DNA of 64,000 bases, taken from positions 4,464,001 to 4,528,000 of the forward strand of contig NZ_CP107989.1 of assembly GCF_041435015.1 (NCBI RefSeq), written 5' to 3'. The first letter of the stretch is position 1; the number at the start of each line of letters is the position of its first letter. Shown here in pieces: positions 42,795 through 52,482 of this stretch. Position numbers and translations under genes: made by a program. Origin of the DNA: Streptomyces canus. Its GTDB lineage: Bacteria > Actinomycetota > Actinomycetes > Streptomycetales > Streptomycetaceae. Under the pieces are notes generated by a model, which was not told the origin of the DNA, did no database searches, and saw only the letters and a program-made list of their open reading frames with translations.

Positions 42795-43208
42795 ATGAGC
42801 AGCAGCATGAACCTCGCCTACGACTTTCCCGTCCTGGGGGCCTTCTGGGCGATCATGTGGTTCTTCCTGTGGATCATGTGGTTCGTCCTGCTTTTCCGCG
42901 TCGTCGTGGACGTCTTCCGTGACGACGACCTGAGCGGATGGGCCAAGAGCGGATGGCTCCTCTTCGCCATCGTCCTCCCCTTCCTGGGCGTCTTCGTCTA
43001 CGTCATCGCCCGGGGCAAGGACATGGGCAAGCGCGAACAGCGTCACGCCAGAGCCAAGCAGGAGCAGACGGAGCGGTACATCCGCGAGACCGCAGGCAGC
43101 GCGGAAACCAGCGAGGCGGACGAACTCGCCAAGCTCTCCGAGATCCGCGCCAGGGGCGACATCACCGACGAGGAGTACCGCCGGGCCAAAGAGAAGGTCC
43201 TCCACTGA
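42795..43208 (+). CDS. SHOCT-domain membrane protein
   Basis: A 137-aa protein with two membrane helices (FPVLGAFWAIMWFFLWIMWF; SGWLLFAIVLPFLGVFVYVI), an intervening DVFRDDDLSGWAK loop typical of PLDc_N-like proteins, a basic helical linker, and a C-terminal SHOCT motif (DELAKLSEIRARGDITDEEY then RRAKEKVL). SHOCT modules are short oligomerisation/localisation motifs. Such proteins are common in Streptomyces stress clusters. GAGGAGA lies before the ATG. Confidence 0.88.
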   Translation: MSSSMNLAYDFPVLGAFWAIMWFFLWIMWFVLLFRVVVDVFRDDDLSGWAKSGWLLFAIVLPFLGVFVYVIARGKDMGKREQRHARAKQEQTERYIRETAGSAETSEADELAKLSEIRARGDITDEEYRRAKEKVLH

Positions 43209-43392
43209 CCGGGGTGTGCCCGCGGTGCGGAGCCCGGCGGGAATCGACGGCCCGACCGTACCCAACTGCCGTCTGCAGGAATGGACCTGGGCGGGGAACA
43301 TGCCGTTCCGCCGCTGCAAGAGGGCCGCACTTCCGCGGTGGCGCCGGCCATCCGCTCCTCATGTGTGGCGGCCGTCTGCCATCAGGACACGA

Positions 43393-43425
43393 GACGAGGT
43401 GGGCGCCCAGTGCGCCCACCTCGTC
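43393..43425. terminator. Hairpin downstream of the SHOCT gene
   Basis: Perfect 14-bp stem (GACGAGGTGGGCGC at 43393-43406 with GCGCCCACCTCGTC at 43412-43425) and a 5-nt loop CCAGT. It lies 185 bp beyond the SHOCT gene stop. Confidence 0.7.
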
Positions 43426-43850
43426 GACCTGACGTCCACCTTCCTCTTCCTCGACGTCCTCGGCGTCGAACAGCCCGAAACCAGCAGGGATTTGACCCGC
43501 CCCCCCCCGGACTCGGCCACTGACCGTCGACCACGAATGACGGCGCGCCGTCCGACGGCAGCGAGGTCACCGTGAGGCCGTACGGCCGGATTGCTCCCAC
43601 TCGCCGGTAGCGCAATCCAGGCATATGTTGTAGATAGTGGCCAATCGGACTGGCGTGACCAGGGTTGAACCGTCTGCTTCGGCAACTGATCGGCTCCGAG
43701 TTCGGCGTCAACCGCAAGGCCCACGCCTTGGGTTGACACCCATGCCGTCAACGCCGGCTCCTTTCCGGGCATGCGGAGCGGTCGACTCCCTCTCTGAATG
43801 GCATCGCCAAGGCATCCGAGCGCCGGCCATCACACAGTGGAGGGTCCGCA
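43426..43850. other. Non-coding region upstream of DUF2252
   Basis: No gene supported. It includes a run of nine C (43500-43508) and a locally A/T-richer patch near 43611-43645, which may contain the promoter of the DUF2252 gene. Confidence 0.4.
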
Positions 43851-45269
43851 ATGATCGACAACCACTTTTCCGGCGCCGGCACACGGCACCTCACCCCGCA
43901 CGATCGGGTCGCCCGCGGCAAGGCCGCACGCGCCGACGTACCCCGGTCCAGCCACGCCGAGTTCGTGCCCCCGCCCAAGCGCCCGGATCCGGTGGAGATC
44001 ATCGAGAAGCAGTCCGCGACGCGGGTGCCGGAACTCGTGCCGATCCGCTACGGCAGGATGAGTGAGGCGCCGTTCCGCTTCTACCGTGGGGCCGCCGCCA
44101 TCATGGCCGCGGACCTCGCGGAGACCCCCCGCACCGGGATCAGGGTGCAGTGCTGCGGCGACGCGCACATGCTGAACTTCCGGCTGCTGGCCTCACCGGA
44201 ACGCCATCTGATGTTCGACATCAACGACTTCGACGAGACGCTGCCCGGACCGTGGGAATGGGACGTCAAGCGGCTGTCGGCCAGCTTCGTCATCGCGGGC
44301 CGGGCGAACGGCTTCAGCTCCAAGGAACGGGCGTCGGTGGTGCGGGCGGCCGTACGGTCGTACCGCGAGCGCATGCGGAGCTTCGCCGGAATGGGCAATC
44401 TCGAAGTCTGGTACGCCCACCTCGACTTGGAGGAGTTGCAGCAGCGGTTCGCCCCCGAGCTGAGCGCCGGGCAGCGCGATCGCCTGGAGCGCAGCCGCAA
44501 GGGGGCGCGTGCTCATGACACGCTGCAGGTCTTCGAAAAGCTCACCCACGTCATCGACGGAAGGCGTCGGATCGCTCCCGATCCGCCGCTGCTGGTACGG
44601 CTCCAGGATCTGCTGCCGGACACCGAACGCGGCGAGCTGGAGAAGCTGCTCAGCCGGCTGATCGAGCGCTACGGCCAGACCCTGCAGACGGACCGCCGGT
44701 TCCTGCTGGAGAGCTACCGGGTCGCCGACATGGCCCGCAAGGTGGTCGGCGTGGGCAGTGTGGGAACCCGCTGCTGGATCATCCTGCTGCTCGGCAAGGA
44801 CGACCAGGATCCCCTCTTCCTCCAGGCCAAGGAGGCCGACGAGTCGGTTCTGGCGCCTTACGTCGGAGGCAGTACGTACACCACCCAGGGCGAACGCGTC
44901 GTCGCCGGCCAACGGCTCATGCAGGCCACCAGTGACATCTTCCTGGGCTGGGAACACGTCCAGGGCATCGACGGCAGGCAACGGGACTTCTACATACGCC
45001 AGTTGCGAGACTGGAAGGGCGTCGCCGTGGCCGAGAACATGTCGCCGAAGAGGATGGCCCTGTTCGGCCGGCTGTGCGGTGCCACCCTGGCCCGCGCCCA
45101 CGCCAGGTCCGGGGACCGGATCGCGATCGCCGCGTACCTGGGCGGCGGCGACGCCTTCGACCGCGCGCTGGTGACGTTCGCCGAGCTGTACGCCGACCAG
45201 AACGAGAAGGACCACCAGGCCCTGGTCGACGCCATCCGTACCGGACGGGTCCCGGCCGAAGCGGCCTGA
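43851..45269 (+). CDS. DUF2252 family protein
   Basis: A 472-aa soluble protein. Signature segments are ELVPIRYGRMSEAPFRFYRG, VQCCGDAHMLNFRLLASPER, MFDINDFDETLPGPWEWDVK, and GTRCWIILLLGKDDQDPLFL followed by QAKEADESVL. GDAHxxNF and the DxNDFDE segment correspond to the catalytic-loop and metal-binding motifs of protein-kinase-like phosphotransferases such as aminoglycoside phosphotransferases, so a small-molecule kinase role is plausible but unproven. It sits alone, with its own promoter region, and ends at a convergent terminator. Confidence 0.88.
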   Translation: MIDNHFSGAGTRHLTPHDRVARGKAARADVPRSSHAEFVPPPKRPDPVEIIEKQSATRVPELVPIRYGRMSEAPFRFYRGAAAIMAADLAETPRTGIRVQCCGDAHMLNFRLLASPERHLMFDINDFDETLPGPWEWDVKRLSASFVIAGRANGFSSKERASVVRAAVRSYRERMRSFAGMGNLEVWYAHLDLEELQQRFAPELSAGQRDRLERSRKGARAHDTLQVFEKLTHVIDGRRRIAPDPPLLVRLQDLLPDTERGELEKLLSRLIERYGQTLQTDRRFLLESYRVADMARKVVGVGSVGTRCWIILLLGKDDQDPLFLQAKEADESVLAPYVGGSTYTTQGERVVAGQRLMQATSDIFLGWEHVQGIDGRQRDFYIRQLRDWKGVAVAENMSPKRMALFGRLCGATLARAHARSGDRIAIAAYLGGGDAFDRALVTFAELYADQNEKDHQALVDAIRTGRVPAEAA

Positions 45270-45448
45270 GGTGCATGACGGCCTGGGCTGCCGGCGACGT
45301 ACCCGTGCACGAGTACAGGCAGGCGATATTCCCTCGGGCCCGCGGACCTGACACGCGGGCCCGAGGGCACGTACGCGGGCACGGCGAGATACCCGGTGCA
45401 GGCCCGGAGACAGGCGAGCCGGGGCTGACGTCAACGGCGGCACAGGCG

Positions 45449-45501
45449 GCACATAACTGCCGGGCGCCGCCGCCCGACGGCGTCGCCCGGCAGTTATGTG
45501 C
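45449..45501. terminator. Bidirectional terminator between DUF2252 and DUF5133 genes
   Basis: Perfect 18-bp stem: GCACATAACTGCCGGGCG (45449-45466) with its complement at 45484-45501. The right arm touches the DUF5133 stop codon. Confidence 0.85.
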
Positions 45502-45732
45502 TCAGTCGTGGAAAAGCTGTTGTCGTGCCATGGCGTCGGCCAACTGCCGGCGGGCCACAGACAGTGCCGCATCCAACTCGCGGGTGCCGGTGACCACGCA
45601 GAGCGTGTACGTCGCATCCTCAAGCCGGCGCGTGACCTCCGGACTGCCGTCGGACTCCGCGTGCCGTCTGAGCGTCTCGCACCGCCCGACCAGCTCCCGC
45701 AGAAGCGAATGTGCCACCACCGCCATGGCCAC
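45502..45732 (-). CDS. DUF5133 small protein
   Basis: A 76-aa helical protein: LLRELVGRCETLRRHAESDG, RRLEDATYTLCVVTGTRELD and AALSVARRQLADAM. The DATYTLCVxTGTRxxDAAL segment is the DUF5133 signature, a Streptomyces-type family of unknown function. The ATG is at 45732. It converges on DUF2252. Confidence 0.82.
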   Translation of the reverse strand: MAMAVVAHSLLRELVGRCETLRRHAESDGSPEVTRRLEDATYTLCVVTGTRELDAALSVARRQLADAMARQQLFHD

Positions 45733-45888
45733 CTCCAGTGCAACCCATTGGGACCATCCAACACATCACTCCAACGGTCGCAGCCGTCTCCGCGCTCCGC
45801 ACCCTGAGGACCATGAGCTGAACCACGCGCCTCCGAGAGCACGGAAGGATCGGACCGGCAAGGTCCGGCAGCGCGAGCGTTACCCAGC

Positions 45889-46085
45889 TCAACCGGTGGA
45901 CGTGTCCCGCTTGACCACGCACAGCGCCCGGATGACGCATGAGTCAGCGCGATCAGGGTGATCGACCACACCGGGTAATACGGGATGGACAGGAAGCTGA
46001 CGACGAGCAGCAGCGCGGCGATCCCCACCCCGACGACCTCGCCCACAGTGCGGCCGAGAACAGGCCGATGCTCACTTGAGGACAT
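45889..46085 (-). pseudogene. Decayed DUF7144 gene (paralogue of 36023-36454)
   Basis: Translation from 46085 gives VGEVVGVGIAALLLVVSFLS then IPYYPVWSITLIAL, matching the C-terminal third of DUF7144 proteins. The frame then shifts: the expected ending CVIRALCVVKRDTSTG appears in the next frame and stops at 45889-45891. The first two thirds are missing. So the gene is 5'-truncated and frameshifted. Confidence 0.75.
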
Positions 46086-46377
46086 AGTTCCTCGTGGGGC
46101 CACACGCCCGTAGCTCCTCTTCTCCAGCCTGTGCCGAGGGCGGGGCCCGGGCGCCTGGACTCGCGTCCGGGTCCTGCCGATCTCTGTGTGTGACCACTGA
46201 GGGCGAAGCGCGGAGGGACGGGCCGTTCGCGTCCGAAGCAGACGACGCCCGCCTCCTGACCGGACCTGGCCGACCGGCTGCGCCTACCCGCCACTCGGAG
46301 CCTTCGTGGCCCCCCGTACCGGGGCCCTGAGCATCGGCCGGGATGCGGTGCGGTTCCCCCCGTTGGATGGTGGAGTC
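46086..46377. other. Intergenic region
   Basis: About 290 bp without a supported gene; it must include the promoter of the 46378 gene. A CGGGATGCGGTGCGG stretch at about 46339-46353 partly resembles the right half of the TCACCC-N5-GGGTGA elements. Confidence 0.35.
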
Positions 46378-46644
46378 ATGAAGCGTCACCACCAGTCCCG
46401 AGGGACGATCGAGATCAACACCCGGCTCGTCACGACCGGTGTCGTACTCGCCGCGGCCGGTGCCGTGGTGTCGTGGGCCGGCATGGCCATCGCGGCCTCC
46501 GCCGTGTTGGTGGCTGGCCGGCGCCTGGTCCGCGAGATGGACGTGCCTCCGGCCCAGCAGGCGGCCATGAAGTGGCAGCAGGCCAAGGAGGCGTCCCGAG
46601 CGGGCATGCAGGCGTGGCAGTCCACGTCCGACGCCCAGAGCTGA
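46378..46644 (+). CDS. Small membrane protein, hypothetical
   Basis: An 88-aa protein with a basic N-terminus (MKRHHQSRGTIEINTRLVTT), one long hydrophobic stretch (VVLAAAGAVVSWAGMAIAAS, AVLVAG) that could form one or two helices, and a hydrophilic helical tail (EMDVPPAQQAAMKWQQAKEA). GGTGGAG lies four bases before the ATG. No family function known. Confidence 0.65.
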   Translation: MKRHHQSRGTIEINTRLVTTGVVLAAAGAVVSWAGMAIAASAVLVAGRRLVREMDVPPAQQAAMKWQQAKEASRAGMQAWQSTSDAQS

Positions 46645-47075
46645 TCGCCCGCCCGCCAGGTGTGTCGCTCACCAGCGACTCACGCCCCACCTCCCGGGGG
46701 GGGCACGCACCCCCTCAAAGGTCTGGCCTCCCGACCGACCAGCAGGGCCACGGTCCGCACTCGGAAGTCACGTGCTTCCGGCGACAAGCGTGCTCACCTG
46801 CCGGCGGGATCGAATGCCGAACGGCTGCACCGGGTGGAGAGCACAGCCGGGGACCTACTTGCTCGACACGTCCGGCCTGCCCGCCCGTCCTGATGACTGG
46901 CCGTCGGCAGAAGCCGTCGGCCGTTGGGCGTCGGCTCATCGCTGAAAGCCCGCACAGCCCGGCGGCTGTCCAAGGTGGCCGGCATGCCGCGCCCTTCTCT
47001 CAGCAATCCACCACCGATCCGGGTAGCGAACACAGTCGCAGGCCGACCTTCGCTACGCATATTCCCTCACAAAAT
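46645..47075. other. Non-coding right end of the island
   Basis: No gene is supported. The segment ends in locally A/T-richer DNA (about 47057-47076) directly next to the right 35-bp repeat. Confidence 0.4.
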
Positions 47076-47110
47076 AGGACTTCAGCCATCGGTTGCACGA
47101 GGTGGGGCAT
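47076..47110 (+). repeat. Right copy of 35-bp direct repeat (candidate attR core)
   Basis: Same orientation as 7476-7510, with three transitions. It would still encode DFSHRLHEVGH in the original frame but is detached from any gene. The stop codon of the M20 peptidase begins seven bases beyond it. Confidence 0.6.
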
Positions 47111-47117
47111 GCCGCGT

Positions 47118-48299
47118 TCAGCCGCGCAGGGGGTCCGCAAGCCGTGTCAGCAGGCCCGCGACCAGGGCGGTCTGGGCGGGCACGGTGTCGGGGTAGATGA
47201 ACTCGCCCTGGGCGTGGGCGCCGTCGCCGACCGCGCCCATGCCGCACAGCACCGGCAGTCCGAGGGCGGCGACGAAGTTGGCGTCGCTGGCGCCGCCGAC
47301 GGCGGCTGTGGGCAGCTCCTGACGGCCCTGTTCGCGGGCGACCTGGCGGGCGAGGTCGAGGAGCGGGGCGGAGGCGGCGTTCAGGGTCATCGGCGGCCGG
47401 TTCCAGGCGTGGTCGACCTTGACGCGTACGCGGGGGTCGCTGACGTCGATGGCGTCCAGTTCGGCGTCGACGCGGTCCTGCTCGGCCTGGCTGCTGACCC
47501 GGATGTCCACGCTCGCGGTGGCCCGCCCGGCGACGACGTTGGTGGCGGTGCCGCCCTTGATGAGGCCTGCGTTGATCGTGGTGCCCTTGTCGGGCGCGGC
47601 GACGCCGGCCGCCGCGACGACGAACTCGGACAGCGCGGTGATCGCGCTCGCCCCGTCCTGGGGCGCGAGCCCGGCGTGCGCCTCGACGCCGGTGACCGTG
47701 ACCTCGAAGATCCCGGTGCCCTTGCGGCCCGTCTTGACGGCACCGTGCGCGGTCGGCTCCAGCACCAGCGTCACATCGGCCTTCTGGGCGACCTGCTCGA
47801 TCACCGGGCGCGAGGACAGGGAACCGATCTCCTCGTCGCCGTTGAAGAGGAAGGTGACGGTAGGTACGGGGACGCCGCTCTCCCGGGCGAGCTTCAGGGA
47901 CCAGATCCCTTGAGCCAGGCCGGTCTTCATGTCGAAGATGCCCGGCCCACTGAGCTTGTCCCGGCCGTCGCCGGACGCCTGCGGATGCTCCCATCCGGCG
48001 AGCGTGCCGGTCGGCCATACGGTGTCGTAGTGGCCGACGAGCGCGACGTGGCCGGGGGCGGTACCGGTGTAGGTCAGGGTGAGCGTGTCTCCGCACTCGC
48101 CGCCGGGGTGGCGGTGCTCGTGGTCGGGCTGCCCGAGCCGATGGACGGCCAGCTCCCGCAGGAGGTCCAGGCCCGTCGCGAGGGCGGACAGGTCGTAGCT
48201 GCCGGTCTCGTGGCGGACGAGCGCCAGGATGTCGGTGACGATCTCCGACGAGACGTCCTGGGCGCGGGCGGTGAGGGCGGCGACGGGCGATACGGTCAT
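47118..48299 (-). CDS. M20-family metallopeptidase
   Basis: A 393-aa zinc hydrolase of the M20 (carboxypeptidase G2/ArgE/DapE) family. VALVGHYDTVWPTG carries the first metal His and catalytic Asp; SGPGIFDMKTGLA carries the bridging Asp; FLFNGDEEIGSLSSRP carries the catalytic Glu pair; and a C-terminal HAQGEF supplies the last His. The dimerisation domain begins near residue 190 (FEVTVTGVEAHAG). The next gene upstream encodes an AbgT transporter, so cleavage of p-aminobenzoyl-glutamate or a related acyl-amino acid is the likely job. Confidence 0.92.
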   Translation of the reverse strand: MTVSPVAALTARAQDVSSEIVTDILALVRHETGSYDLSALATGLDLLRELAVHRLGQPDHEHRHPGGECGDTLTLTYTGTAPGHVALVGHYDTVWPTGTLAGWEHPQASGDGRDKLSGPGIFDMKTGLAQGIWSLKLARESGVPVPTVTFLFNGDEEIGSLSSRPVIEQVAQKADVTLVLEPTAHGAVKTGRKGTGIFEVTVTGVEAHAGLAPQDGASAITALSEFVVAAAGVAAPDKGTTINAGLIKGGTATNVVAGRATASVDIRVSSQAEQDRVDAELDAIDVSDPRVRVKVDHAWNRPPMTLNAASAPLLDLARQVAREQGRQELPTAAVGGASDANFVAALGLPVLCGMGAVGDGAHAQGEFIYPDTVPAQTALVAGLLTRLADPLRG

Positions 48300-48352
48300 G
48301 ATCTGCTTTCTCGTACGAAGGTGCGGGGTGGCGTTGTGGCGGCAGGGCCGGG

Positions 48353-49906
48353 TCAGCTGATGCCGAAGGGCAGGCCCAGCAGGTACCAGGCCACGAAGAA
48401 CGCGACCCAGACGACCCAGACGACGGCGGCGATCGGGATCGTGAAGGAGGCCAGCGTGCCGATGCCGGCGGACTTCTTGTGCTGCTGGATGAAGCCCAGC
48501 GCCATCGCGAAGTACGGGCTCATCGGGGTGACGCAGTTGGTGACCGAGTCGGCGACGCGGTAGACGGCCTGGGTGGTCTGGGGCTCGATGCCGATGAGCA
48601 TCAGCATGGGGATGAGCACCGGGGCGGCCAGCGCCCACAGGGCGGAGCCGCTGGTGATCACGAGGTTCATGAAGGTGATCAGTACGGCGATGCCGACCAG
48701 CACGGTCCAGCCGCCCAGATGCATCTGCTTCAGGGCCTCCGCGCCCTGGATGGCGATGACGTTGCCGATGTTCGTCCACTTGAAGTAGGCGAGGAACTGC
48801 GAGATCGCGAAGAACAGGACCAGGATCGGGGCGTAGGTGCGCGTGCCCTCGACCAGTGCGTCGACGATGTCACCGGCCGTACGGAAGGTCCCGACGCTGC
48901 GGCCGTAGACCCAGCCGAGCAGGGAGAAGAAGAGGAACAGGACGATCGACATGCCCGTGATCACCGGGGACTCGACGAGGGAGCCGTGCTCGCCGCGCAG
49001 CGGGGAGTCCGCCGGGATCATGGCCGCGGTCAGGACCGCGACGAAGCCGGCGGCGGCCAGGCCGGTCATCCGCAGGGCGCGGCGCTGCTCCGGGGTGACC
49101 TCGACCGCCTTCAGCTCCTCGGCGCTCAGCGCCTTCACCGGCTCGTCGGGGGCCAGGTCCGAGCGCTTGGAGATGACCTTGTCGACGACGAGCGTGATGA
49201 CCAGGGCGACGAGGACGGACGAGGCGAGGCCGAAGAAGTAGTTCGCGACCGGGGTGACGGTGACGTGCGGGTCGATGGTGTGCGCGGCAGCCGTGGAGAT
49301 CGACGACAGCAGGACGTCGGTGGTGGTGAGGGACGGGGAGGCGTCGTAGCCGGCGGAGATGGAGACGTAGGCGACGATGCAGCCGAGGACGGGGCTGCGT
49401 CCGGCGGCGCGGAAGACGAGTGCCCCGAGCGGTATGAGGGTGACGTACGCGGCGTCGCCCGCGACGTGGGCGACCATCGCCGTCATCGACAGCGCGAAGG
49501 TGAGGTACCGGCCCGGCACCCGGGCGACCATGCGGCGCAGCAGGGTCGTGAACAGGCCGCTCGCCTCGGCGACCGCGATCCCGAAGCCCACGATGAGGAT
49601 CGTGGCCAGCGGCGGGAAGGTCGCGAAATTCTCGACGGCCCCCTCGACCATCGTCGTGACGCCGGCCTTGCTGAGCAGGCTCTGCACCTTGATGGTCTCG
49701 TGCGTTCCGGGATGCACGGCGCCGACCCCGGCCGCCGCCAGGATCGCGCTGAGGACGATCACGACCCCCGCGAGGATCCAGAACAGCCAGAACGGGTTGG
49801 GCAGCTTGTTGCCGACCTTCTCGATCGCGGCGAAGGCGCGGAACGCGGTACGCAGGGCTCTCGACGGTGGCTCGGTCGGCCGGGACTCGGTGGCGGTGGC
49901 ACTCAT
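48353..49906 (-). CDS. AbgT-family transporter
   Basis: A 517-aa permease of the AbgT family (p-aminobenzoyl-glutamate uptake or sulfonamide/pABA efflux). Conserved stretches include NPFWLFWILAGVVIVLSAIL, the helix-loop ILIVGFGIAVAEASGLFTTL, ISAGYDASPSLTTTDVLLSS and the C-terminal RVADSVTNCVTPMSPYFAMA. About 11-13 membrane segments are visible. Start 49906 is set by GAAGAGGT upstream. It is followed by the M20 peptidase after 53 bp, presumably one operon, and faces the divergent Lrp-type regulator. Confidence 0.92.
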   Translation of the reverse strand: MSATATESRPTEPPSRALRTAFRAFAAIEKVGNKLPNPFWLFWILAGVVIVLSAILAAAGVGAVHPGTHETIKVQSLLSKAGVTTMVEGAVENFATFPPLATILIVGFGIAVAEASGLFTTLLRRMVARVPGRYLTFALSMTAMVAHVAGDAAYVTLIPLGALVFRAAGRSPVLGCIVAYVSISAGYDASPSLTTTDVLLSSISTAAAHTIDPHVTVTPVANYFFGLASSVLVALVITLVVDKVISKRSDLAPDEPVKALSAEELKAVEVTPEQRRALRMTGLAAAGFVAVLTAAMIPADSPLRGEHGSLVESPVITGMSIVLFLFFSLLGWVYGRSVGTFRTAGDIVDALVEGTRTYAPILVLFFAISQFLAYFKWTNIGNVIAIQGAEALKQMHLGGWTVLVGIAVLITFMNLVITSGSALWALAAPVLIPMLMLIGIEPQTTQAVYRVADSVTNCVTPMSPYFAMALGFIQQHKKSAGIGTLASFTIPIAAVVWVVWVAFFVAWYLLGLPFGIS

Positions 49907-50068
49907 GGGTACCTCTTCGTGCACTCGGGGAGGGTTCGAGATGACGCGGGGGGGGAACATCCTTTGGGGATGTTCCTGCAAACCATGACAGCACAGTGAG
50001 AGATTCTCTAGAGTCGGTGTGTAACAGTGGGATTAACCGGCGAGCGTCCGCGGTCTAACCTGTGCGCT
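49907..50068. promoter_or_regulatory. Divergent control region between abgT and the Lrp-type regulator
   Basis: The plus side has TAACCT (50056-50061) seven bases before the ATG at 50069, suggesting a leaderless regulator mRNA. A dyad-like GAGAGATTCTCT sits at about 49999-50010 and is a possible Lrp-type site. Confidence 0.45.
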
Positions 50069-51094
50069 ATGACTCGCCCCCTGCTCGACGAGCTCGACCG
50101 GCGCCTGATCGGGGCGCTGCATCTGGCACCCCGGGCCACCTGGGACGACATCGGCGCGATCCTGTCCGCCGACGCCAGCACCCTCAAGCGCCGCTACGAC
50201 CGTCTGCACGAGGCCCGGATGGTCCGCGTCATCGGACAGGCCGACTGGGGCATGCACTCCACGACGATGCCGATCCACGTCTTTTTGGACATCACCGGCG
50301 AGACTCCGCTCGCCGTCCTGGACCGGCTGCGTGACCTGCCCCATCTCCAGCTCCTGGCGCAGATCTCCGGCGACTACCCGCTGTACGCCGTCGTGCACGC
50401 CCCCTCCGAGGCGGCCACCAGCGAGGCGATCGACCGGATGTTCTCCGTGGCCGGGGTCCGCCGCGTCAACGCCCTGCCGGCGCTCAGCACCCTGCGCCGG
50501 GGCATCACCTGGGACCCGCAGTTCCTGACCGACACCGAACGCGCCGAACTGCTGAAGCTCACCGGCACGCAGCCGGAGGGCACGGCGACCGCGACACCCC
50601 CCGCGAAGCCCCTGAGCGAGTCCGAACGAACCGTGGTGGCCCTGCTTTTGCAGGACGGCCGGGCCTCCGCCGCGAGCATCGGCCGCGCCGCCGGACTGGC
50701 CACCTCCACCGCTCATCGCGTGGTCCGACGGGTCCTGGACGAACAATGGGTCAAGCCACGCCTGGAGATCGTGTCGGAATGGCTCGGCTTCGAGACCCCG
50801 TTCATGCTCCGTCTCCGCGTCGCTCCCGGCGAGACTCCCGAGGCCATGCGCCGCATCGACCGGCTCCCCCAGACCCGCCTCGCCGCCCACGTGGCCAGTG
50901 ACATGTCCGTCCTCGCCACCGGTCTGGTCACCGACCGCTCCGCCCTGGCCCGCTTCATCGACGACGAGTTGGCGAAGATCCCCGGCATCATCACCGTCAG
51001 CGTCGACGTCATGCTCGCGGAGCCGCGCCGCTACTGGCTGGACCGGGACCGGGTGTCGGGCCTCGGGGAGTTCCACGCGCCGACGTTGCTCTAG
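50069..51094 (+). CDS. Two-domain Lrp/AsnC-family regulator
   Basis: A 341-aa protein with two Lrp/AsnC halves. The first begins LDELDRRLIGALHLAPRATW with winged helix DDIGAILSADASTLKRRYDR, and the second contains LSESERTVVALLLQDGRASA, ASIGRAAGLATSTAHRVVRR and AAHVASDMSVLATGLVTDRS (ligand-type domain). Such double proteins are common in Streptomyces. It is divergent from the AbgT/M20 pair and probably regulates it. The ATG at 50069 has no ribosome site but follows a -10 by seven bases. Confidence 0.88.
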   Translation: MTRPLLDELDRRLIGALHLAPRATWDDIGAILSADASTLKRRYDRLHEARMVRVIGQADWGMHSTTMPIHVFLDITGETPLAVLDRLRDLPHLQLLAQISGDYPLYAVVHAPSEAATSEAIDRMFSVAGVRRVNALPALSTLRRGITWDPQFLTDTERAELLKLTGTQPEGTATATPPAKPLSESERTVVALLLQDGRASAASIGRAAGLATSTAHRVVRRVLDEQWVKPRLEIVSEWLGFETPFMLRLRVAPGETPEAMRRIDRLPQTRLAAHVASDMSVLATGLVTDRSALARFIDDELAKIPGIITVSVDVMLAEPRRYWLDRDRVSGLGEFHAPTLL

Positions 51095-51103
51095 ATGTAC
51101 TGC

Positions 51104-52462
<1,359 letters not shown>

Positions 52463-52482
52463 GAAAGTCCTTTCACGGTCGG

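Larger units (their letters stand above)
7476..47110. mobile_element. Putative ancient integrated island bounded by 35-bp direct repeats
   Basis: The block is delimited by two same-orientation copies of a 35-bp sequence (7476-7510 and 47076-47110, 32 of 35 identical) spaced exactly 39,600 bp apart. A tyrosine integrase C-terminal remnant begins about 95 bp inside the left copy, as expected for an int/att arrangement. Inside are accessory genes (ABC exporter, complete Kdp locus, transporters, stress-type proteins) and several decayed genes; outside are core genes on the left and a peptidase/sugar-uptake region on the right. No intact integrase, excisionase, transfer or replication gene was found, so the element is immobile today. 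Boundaries are inferred; an alternative is an unrelated local duplication. Confidence 0.5.

Noticed and set aside
43359..43772. Possible minus-strand gene of about 137 codons before DUF2252
   Set aside because: No ribosome site, poor codon bias, and it spans the 14-bp terminator hairpin at 43393-43425.
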